From the NCBI GenBank assembly GCA_036397835.1, contig DASWIG010000121.1, positions 1-11,562 on the forward strand: a stretch of 11,562 nt of DNA. Reading direction: 5' to 3'. This DNA is from DASWIG01 sp036397835 (GTDB lineage Bacteria > Acidobacteriota > Thermoanaerobaculia > Multivoradales > J023). Positions 6,651 to 11,562 of the stretch are shown here, piece by piece (within the stretch, counting starts at the first letter, position 1; the number at the start of each line of letters is the position of its first letter). The notes beneath the pieces were generated by a model, which did no database searches, was not told the origin of the DNA, and saw only the letters and a program-made list of their open reading frames with translations. The position numbers and the translations under genes are program-made.

Positions 6651-8534
6651 ATGCAGGAATGGGAGGAGTTCCACGACGAGAAGGACGTCGGCAAGGTCTA
6701 CGACGTCGCGCTTCTGCGGCGTCTCATGGGCTACTTGCGCCCGTATCGGGCGCAGGCGGCGGCGGCGGTCGCCCTCCTCGTGCTCTCGTCGCTGCTCGAG
6801 CTCGTCGGCCCGCTGGCCACCGCCCTGGCCCTCGATCTCTACGTGCGCCCGCTCGCCGGCGCACAGGAGCCGGAAGGCTTCAGCGGTTGGGCCGGCGAGC
6901 GGCTGGCGGCGGCCGGGCTCGACTTCGAGCCGGCGGCCGGCGTGACGGCGATGGCGGGCGTGTTCGTGGCCGTGGTGCTGCTGAGCTTCGTGGTCCTCTA
7001 CGGCCAGGCCTACCTGATGCAGCTCATGGGCCAGCTCATCATGTTCGACCTCCGGCGCGACGTCTTCGCCCGGCTGCAGGCCCTCGACGTCGCCTTCTTC
7101 GACCGCCGGCCGATCGGCCGGCTGGTGACCCGGGCGACGACCGACGTCGCCGCCTTGAACGAGCTCTTCAGCGCCGCCCTGGTGTCGATCTTCGGCGACC
7201 TCTTCATGCTCGTGGGCATCCTCACGGTGCTCTTCGTGCTCGACGCGCGGCTCGCCCTGGTGAGCTTCGCCATCCTGCCGCTGCTCTACGTGATCACCCG
7301 CTGGTTCAAGCGCGGCGCGCGGCGCACCTACCGCGACGTGCGCACCCGCGTCGCGCGGCTCGGGGCCTTCCTCCAGGAGCACGTGACCGGCATGTCGCTG
7401 GTGCAGCTCATGGGCCGCGAGGACGACGCCTTCCGCGAGTTCGCCGCCGTCAACGACGCCCACCGCAAGGCCAACGTGCGGGCGATCTTCTACTACGGCG
7501 TCTACTATCCGGCGGTGGAGCTGGTCAACGCCGTCGGGGTGGCGCTCATCGTCTGGTACGGCGGCGGCCAAGTGATCCGCGGCGCCCTGACGATGGGCAC
7601 CCTGGTGGCTTTCCTGCAATACGTGCAGCGCTTCTACCGGCCGCTCGCCGACCTCTCGGAGAAGTACAACGTGGTGCAGGCGGCGATGGCCAGCGCCGAG
7701 CGCATCTTCGAGCTCCTCGACGCCGAGAGCGAGATCGTCGAGCCCGCCGGCGGCTACCGGCCGGGAGAGGTCCGCGGCGAGATCGAGCTCGACGGCGTGA
7801 GCTTCGCCTACCGCGGCGACGAGCTGGTGCTGCGCGACGTGTCGTTCCACGTCGCGCCGGGCGAGACCATCGCCGTGGTCGGCCACACCGGCGCCGGCAA
7901 GAGCACTCTCGCCAACCTCCTCCTGCGCTTCTACGACGCGCGATCCGGCAGCGTGCGCATCGACGGCGTGGACGTGCGCGAATGGGACCTCGCCGCCCTG
8001 CGCGGCGCCATCGCCATGGTGTTGCAGGACGTCGTCCTCTTCGCCGGCGACGTGGCCTCGAACGTGCGCCTGGGGGCGGCCATCTCCGACGAGCGGCTGC
8101 GTCGGGCGGCGGGCGAGGTCCATGCCCTGGGCTTCATCGAGGAGCTGCCCCGGGGCTTCGCCACCGTGGTCCGCGAGCGCGGCGCCGGGCTCTCGGTGGG
8201 CCAGAAGCAGCTCATCTCGTTCGCCCGCGCCCTCGCCTTCGACCCCCGCATCCTGATCCTCGACGAGGCCACCGCCTCGATCGACACCGAGACCGAGCAG
8301 CGCATCCAGCAGGCCCTCGAGCGCCTGTTGGTGGGCCGCACCAGCCTGGTGATCGCCCACCGCCTGTCCACCATCCGCCGCGCCGACCGCATTCTGGTGC
8401 TGCACAAGGGCTGCCTGCGCGAGCTCGGCACCCACGAGGAGCTGCTCGCCCTCGGCGGCATCTACCACAAGCTCTACCAGCTCCAGTACCGCGAGCAGGA
8501 CGAGCTGGCGACGGCCGGATCGGCGTCGCCCTAA
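6651..8534 (+). CDS. ABC exporter half-transporter (MsbA/MdlB-like, fused TM and ATPase domains)
   Basis: A 627-residue inner-membrane exporter with TM and ATPase domains in one chain, the normal length for the type IV (MsbA/LmrA-like) fold. The TM domain is about residues 25-345, with six helices near 33-63, 99-125, 178-198, 200-218, 280-303 and 311-326. The nucleotide-binding domain runs from about 377: Walker A GHTGAGKST (411-419), Q-loop Q459, signature LSVGQ (514-518), Walker B with catalytic glutamate ILILDE (534-539) and H-loop H570 (IAHRLST). All ATPase residues are present, so it should be active. LSVGQKQLISFARAL resembles MdlB/YheH-type multidrug half-transporters, which often act as heterodimers, but no partner lies in the window. 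The substrate (drug, lipid or peptide) cannot be told. An in-frame stop at 6636 limits the start to 6651; no ribosome site precedes it. Confidence 0.93.
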   Translation: MQEWEEFHDEKDVGKVYDVALLRRLMGYLRPYRAQAAAAVALLVLSSLLELVGPLATALALDLYVRPLAGAQEPEGFSGWAGERLAAAGLDFEPAAGVTAMAGVFVAVVLLSFVVLYGQAYLMQLMGQLIMFDLRRDVFARLQALDVAFFDRRPIGRLVTRATTDVAALNELFSAALVSIFGDLFMLVGILTVLFVLDARLALVSFAILPLLYVITRWFKRGARRTYRDVRTRVARLGAFLQEHVTGMSLVQLMGREDDAFREFAAVNDAHRKANVRAIFYYGVYYPAVELVNAVGVALIVWYGGGQVIRGALTMGTLVAFLQYVQRFYRPLADLSEKYNVVQAAMASAERIFELLDAESEIVEPAGGYRPGEVRGEIELDGVSFAYRGDELVLRDVSFHVAPGETIAVVGHTGAGKSTLANLLLRFYDARSGSVRIDGVDVREWDLAALRGAIAMVLQDVVLFAGDVASNVRLGAAISDERLRRAAGEVHALGFIEELPRGFATVVRERGAGLSVGQKQLISFARALAFDPRILILDEATASIDTETEQRIQQALERLLVGRTSLVIAHRLSTIRRADRILVLHKGCLRELGTHEELLALGGIYHKLYQLQYREQDELATAGSASP

Positions 8535-8543
8535 GCCTGGCCC

Positions 8544-8588
8544 GGTCCGACGGGGTCCGACGAGTCGGACGGGGCCGACATGTCCGAC
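8544..8588. repeat. Cluster of GTCCGAC motifs in direct and inverted orientation
   Basis: Within 45 bases the 7-mer GTCCGAC occurs at 8545-8551, 8555-8561 and 8582-8588, inverted as GTCGGAC at 8564-8570, with a one-base variant GGCCGAC at 8573-8579. The 8555-8570 pair is a perfect inverted repeat that could form a hairpin in the transcript (stem GTCCG/CGGAC). There is no U-tract, so an intrinsic terminator is unlikely. It lies between the exporter stop and the hydroxylase operon and may be an operator array or a repeat-rich spacer. Confidence 0.6.
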
Positions 8589-8622
8589 GAGGCTCGCAGC
8601 GTCTGCTCACGCCGCCGGGTGG

Positions 8623-8628
8623 TAAGAT
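8623..8628 (+). promoter_or_regulatory. Weak candidate -10 box for the hydroxylase operon
   Basis: TAAGAT at 8623-8628 matches four of six TATAAT bases and sits 17 bases before the small-subunit ATG. It would give a leader of about 10 bases holding the GAGGA ribosome site. No convincing -35 box is visible 16-18 bases upstream, where the sequence is GC-rich. Readthrough from the exporter gene is the alternative. Confidence 0.2.
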
Positions 8629-8645
8629 CCCGCCCGCGAGGACCC

Positions 8646-9140
8646 ATGACCACCCGACTCCCGATCACCGTCACCGTCAACGGCGAGGCCCGCGAGCGCG
8701 CGGTGGAGCCGCGGCTGCTGCTCAGCGACTTCCTGCGCCACGAGCTCGGCCTCACCGGCACCCACGTCGGCTGCGAGCACGGCGTCTGCGGCGCCTGCAC
8801 CGTCCACGTCGACGGCCGCGCCGTGCGCTCCTGTCTGCTCTTCGCCGTCCAGGTCCACGGCCGCGAGGTGGCGACCGTCGAGAGCCTGGCGGCCGAGGCC
8901 CGCCCCGAGACCCTGCATCCCCTGCAGCAGGCGTTCCGCGAGGCCCACGCCCTGCAGTGCGGCTTCTGCACCCCCGGCTTCCTGATGTCGCTCCTGCCCT
9001 TCCTCGAAGAGAACCCCGACCCGAGCGAGCGCGAGATCCGCGAGGCCCTCTCGGGCAACCTCTGCCGCTGCACCGGTTACCAGAACATCGTCGCGGCGGT
9101 GCGCCTGGCGGCGGTCAAGCTGCGGGAGACCGCCCCATGA
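8646..9140 (+). CDS. [2Fe-2S] small subunit of a xanthine oxidase/CO dehydrogenase-family molybdenum hydroxylase
   Basis: A 164-residue cytoplasmic electron-transfer subunit, the normal CoxS/XdhC-type length. The plant-type ferredoxin domain binds the first cluster through C43, C48, C51 and C63 (CEHGVCGAC then C). The four-helix C-terminal domain binds the second through C105 and C108 (QCGFC) and C140 and C142 (NLCRC). All eight ligands are present. It passes electrons from the molybdenum site of the large subunit to the next acceptor. The ATG at 8646 has GAGGA three bases upstream and gives the family's usual N-terminus (ITVTVNGE); an upstream in-frame ATG at 8580 would add 22 atypical residues inside the repeat cluster and is rejected. 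The stop overlaps the large-subunit start by ATGA. Confidence 0.95.
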   Translation: MTTRLPITVTVNGEARERAVEPRLLLSDFLRHELGLTGTHVGCEHGVCGACTVHVDGRAVRSCLLFAVQVHGREVATVESLAAEARPETLHPLQQAFREAHALQCGFCTPGFLMSLLPFLEENPDPSEREIREALSGNLCRCTGYQNIVAAVRLAAVKLRETAP

Positions 9141-11497
9141 CGACCCGCGCGTTCGGCGCGCGCGTGCTGCGCAACGAAGACCCGCGGCTGCTCGCCGGCC
9201 AGGCCCTCTTCGTCGACGACGTCGCCCTCCCCGGCATGCTCCACGCCGCCTTCCTGCGCAGCGACTACGCCCACGGCCGCCTCAACGGCGTCGACCTCGG
9301 CGCGGTGCGCGAGCGCCCGGGCGTCGTCGCCGTCTACGCCGCCGAGGACCTCGGCGACTACTGGCGTCCCGGCCCGCTGCTGGTGCCGCCGCCGCCGATC
9401 GCGCGCGCCGTCTTCCACGAGCGCACCCAGGTGCCGCTCGCCAGGGGCAAGGTGCGCCACGTCGGCGAGCCGATCGCCGTCGTCGTCGCCGAGAGCCGCT
9501 ACCTCGCCGAGGACGCCCTCGCCTACCTCTACGCCGACGTCGAGCCGCTGCCGGCCGTCGTCGACCTCGCCGGCGCCCTCGCCGCCGGCGCTCCGCGCGT
9601 CCACGACGACCTCGAGTCCAACCTCGCCGCCCACGTGATCCAGGAGAAGGGCGACTGGGAGGCGGCGCGCGCCGCCGCCGACCGCGTGATCGAGCGCGAG
9701 TACCTCTACGACCGGGGGGTGGCCGCGGCGATCGAGAACCGCGGCGTCGTCGCCAACTGGGACGCGCGCGGCGACGAGCTCACGATCTGGGACACCACCC
9801 AGGCCCCGGTGGTGATCCGCAACGGCCTCGCCGCCATGCTCGGCCTCTCCGAGTCGCAGGTGCGGGTGATCGCTCCGTTCATCGGCGGCGGCTTCGGCCC
9901 CAAGATCATGATGTTCTACCCCGAGGAGGTGGTGATCCCGTGGATCGCCATGCGGCTCGGGCGGCCGGTCAAGTGGATCGAAGACCGGCGCGAGAACTTC
10001 TTCGCCACCTCCCACGAGCGCGGCCAGATCCACCGCGCGAAGATCGCCGTGACGCGCGAGGGCAAGGTCCTCGGCGTGTGGGACCGTTTCCTGCACGACA
10101 CCGGCGCCTACGCGCCCTACGGCCTGACGGTGCCGATCAACAGCCAGTGTACGCTGCTCGGCCCCTACGACGTGCCGAATTACTACAGCGAGTTCGAGGC
10201 CGTCTTCACCAACAAGCCCATCGTGACTCCCTACCGCGGCGCCGGCCGCCAGCACGGCGTCTTCGTGATGGAGCGCCTGCTCGACGCCGCGGCCCGCGAG
10301 CTCGGCGTCGACCGGGTGGAGATCCGCCGGCGCAACTACCTGACGCCCGACCAGTTCCCCCACGACCACGAGATCATCTACCAGGACTTCGCGCCGCTCA
10401 CTTACGACAGCGGCGACTACCTGCCGGCGCTCGAGAAGGCCGTCGAGCGCATCGGCTACCACCAGTTCATCAACGAGGAAAAATCGCGGCTCGAGGCCGC
10501 GGGCAAGAAAGTCGGCCTCGGCGTCGTCTCCTACGTCGAGGGCACCGGCATCGGCCCCTACGAGGGGGCGCGGGTGACGGTGGAGGCGTCGGGCAAGGTC
10601 AGCGTCGCCACCGGCGTCGGCACCCAGGGCCAGGGCCACTTCACGTCGTTCGCCCAGGTGGTGGCCGACCAGCTCGGCGTCGCCGTGACCGACGTGCGGG
10701 TGACCACGGGCGACACCCGCGAGTTCCACTGGGGTTGCGGCACCTTCGCCAGCCGCGGCGCGGTGGTGGCGGGCAACGCCATCCACGCCGCCGGCGTGGC
10801 GGTGCGCAGGAAGGTCTTGAAGCTGGCGAGCGAGATCCTCGAGGTCGCCGAGGACGACCTCGAGCTCGGCGGCGGCAAGGTGCAGGTCAAGGGCGCGCCG
10901 CAGAGCGCCATCCCGCTCGGGGAGCTGGCGGCGCGCGCCAACCCCTTGCGCGGCGCGGTCGAGCCCGGCACCGAGCCGGGCCTCGAGTCGACGCAGTACT
11001 TCGGCCCCAAGGCCGGCTCCACGGCGAGCGGCGTCCACGCGATGATCGTCGAGGTCGACCCCGAGACGCTGACGCTCGAGATCAAGCGCTACGTCGTCGT
11101 CCACGACTGCGGGCGGGTGATCAACCCGATGATCCTCGACGGCCAGATCCAGGGGGGCGTGGCCCAGGGCATCGGCAACGCCTTCTACGAGCAGCTCCAC
11201 TGGAGCGAGGACGGCCAGCTCATGAACGCCTCGTTCATGGACTACCTGCTGCCCACGGCCACCGACGTGCCGGCGATCGAGAGCGACCACGTGGAGACGC
11301 CGGCGCCGTGGAACGAGCTCGGCGTCAAGGGCGCGGGCGAGGCGGGCGCGATCCCGGTGGGCGCGCTCTTCGCCCAGGCCCTGGACGACGCGTTCGCGGA
11401 CGTCGGCCTGGAGATCCGGGAGATTCCGCTGTCGCCGAACCGGCTCTTCGAGCTCGTCGAGGAGGCGCGGGCGGCGATAAGCTCGGAGCCGCCATGA
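9137..11497 (+). CDS. Molybdopterin-binding large subunit of a form II xanthine oxidase/CO dehydrogenase-family hydroxylase
   Basis: A 786-residue catalytic subunit that would hydroxylate an aldehyde or heteroaromatic substrate at a Mo-pterin cytosine dinucleotide centre. The aldehyde oxidase a/b hammerhead domain is about 15-135. The Mo-binding domains follow: IGGGFGPK (249-256), PYRGAGR (365-371), GVGTQGQGHF (493-502) and the active-site glutamate E735 in VKGAGEAG. YRGAGR marks a form II enzyme; true aerobic CO dehydrogenases carry a Cys in AYRCSFR, so CO oxidation is not expected. Length matches CoxL-type subunits. No twin-arginine signal is seen, so it is probably cytoplasmic. The ATG at 9137 overlaps the small-subunit stop and has GGGAG eight bases upstream. 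The stop overlaps the next start (ATGA at 11494). The substrate is unknown. Confidence 0.94.
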   Translation: MTTRAFGARVLRNEDPRLLAGQALFVDDVALPGMLHAAFLRSDYAHGRLNGVDLGAVRERPGVVAVYAAEDLGDYWRPGPLLVPPPPIARAVFHERTQVPLARGKVRHVGEPIAVVVAESRYLAEDALAYLYADVEPLPAVVDLAGALAAGAPRVHDDLESNLAAHVIQEKGDWEAARAAADRVIEREYLYDRGVAAAIENRGVVANWDARGDELTIWDTTQAPVVIRNGLAAMLGLSESQVRVIAPFIGGGFGPKIMMFYPEEVVIPWIAMRLGRPVKWIEDRRENFFATSHERGQIHRAKIAVTREGKVLGVWDRFLHDTGAYAPYGLTVPINSQCTLLGPYDVPNYYSEFEAVFTNKPIVTPYRGAGRQHGVFVMERLLDAAARELGVDRVEIRRRNYLTPDQFPHDHEIIYQDFAPLTYDSGDYLPALEKAVERIGYHQFINEEKSRLEAAGKKVGLGVVSYVEGTGIGPYEGARVTVEASGKVSVATGVGTQGQGHFTSFAQVVADQLGVAVTDVRVTTGDTREFHWGCGTFASRGAVVAGNAIHAAGVAVRRKVLKLASEILEVAEDDLELGGGKVQVKGAPQSAIPLGELAARANPLRGAVEPGTEPGLESTQYFGPKAGSTASGVHAMIVEVDPETLTLEIKRYVVVHDCGRVINPMILDGQIQGGVAQGIGNAFYEQLHWSEDGQLMNASFMDYLLPTATDVPAIESDHVETPAPWNELGVKGAGEAGAIPVGALFAQALDDAFADVGLEIREIPLSPNRLFELVEEARAAISSEPP

Positions 11498-11562
11498 CGA
11501 AAGCCCAACCCCAGGAGATCCTCGAGCTGCCGGTCCCGGAACGACTGCGGGTGGCAGAGGCC
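11494..11562 (+). CDS. Start of a small protein resembling putative addiction-module antitoxins (3' end outside window)
   Basis: Only 23 codons are visible: MTKAQPQEILELPVPERL then RVAEA. The pattern ILxLPxxERLxxAEA resembles the N-terminus of the small 'putative addiction module component' family (about 70-80 residues, often followed by a RelE/ParE-like toxin gene). The ATG overlaps the large-subunit TGA as ATGA, and GGAG lies five bases upstream (11485-11488), so a real start is likely. No FAD subunit of the hydroxylase begins here: CoxM-like proteins start with a different Pro/Phe-rich pattern. Function is a tentative call because most of the gene is outside the window. Confidence 0.5.
   Translation, partial: MTKAQPQEILELPVPERLRVAEA

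Noticed and set aside
8580..8645. Upstream ATG adding 22 residues to the [2Fe-2S] subunit
   Set aside because: The added residues are Arg-rich and atypical, and the start lies within the GTCCGAC cluster. The ATG at 8646 has a GAGGA site and gives the normal family N-terminus.
9077..11290. A 737-codon open frame antisense to the Mo large subunit
   Set aside because: Its composition (Val/Asp/Gly/Ala/His-rich, no domains) is the usual complement of a GC-rich gene. The sense strand carries an intact enzyme with all motifs and a ribosome site.
6659..11497. A 1612-codon open frame running through the exporter gene into the large subunit
   Set aside because: Over 6659-9136 it is the +2 frame of the exporter and small-subunit genes, with a low-complexity Arg/Pro/Ala composition. 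It becomes real protein only from the ATG at 9137. The absence of stops is a result of GC-rich codons, not of a fusion.
1..11562. CRISPR arrays, tRNA/rRNA genes, insertion sequences, phage genes or a sigma-54 promoter
   Set aside because: I saw no regularly spaced long repeats, no tRNA-like or rRNA sequences, no transposase motifs or terminal inverted repeats, and no convincing TGGCAC-N5-TTGC site by reading both strands. Weak or divergent cases could be missed by eye.

Overview
The window is very GC-rich DNA (well above 60% G+C by eye, with strongly GC-biased third codon positions) from a bacterium with type IV pili. The gene cut by the left edge looks like an acidobacterial duplicated orphan permease (ADOP), a MacB/FtsX-type permease family typical of Acidobacteriota. 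The pilT-pilC-pilS-pilR order also fits Acidobacteriota or the former deltaproteobacteria. My best guess is an Acidobacteriota member, but there is no rRNA or other decisive marker.

Left half, minus strand (about 6531 down to 1): a compact type IV pilus operon reads right to left as pilT (retraction ATPase), pilC (inner-membrane platform), pilS (sensor kinase) and pilR (sigma-54 activator). Gene ends nearly touch or overlap: TAA-ACC-ATG at pilT/pilC, a GTGA overlap at pilS/pilR. A plausible promoter with a perfect TATAAT box lies just upstream of pilT and is overlapped by a 6-bp inverted repeat. The ADOP-type permease follows pilR after 31 bases on the same strand and may be co-transcribed. 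pilB and pilA are not in the window.

Middle (6471-6650): a 180-base divergent intergenic region with the pilT promoter, a tandem 11-bp repeat and a 12-bp palindrome.

Right half, plus strand (6651-11562): a full-length ABC exporter half-transporter, with TM and ATPase domains fused. A 111-base spacer follows, carrying an iterated GTCCGAC-type motif in both orientations. Next come two overlapping genes for a molybdenum hydroxylase of the xanthine oxidase/CO dehydrogenase family: a [2Fe-2S] small subunit and a molybdopterin large subunit of the form II type (YRGAGR). No FAD subunit is seen. The last 69 bases start a further gene that overlaps the large-subunit stop by ATGA. Its N-terminus resembles the small antitoxin-like 'putative addiction module component' family.

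The pil genes form one functional unit: PilT and PilC drive pilus retraction and assembly, and PilS-PilR would control pilin transcription. The exporter and the hydroxylase are neighbours without a proven link. I found no clearly new multi-gene system. The most unusual points are the FAD-less hydroxylase pair coupled to an antitoxin-like gene, the shared GGTCCGA motif on both sides of the exporter gene, and an arginine-rich pentapeptide repeat tail on PilS.
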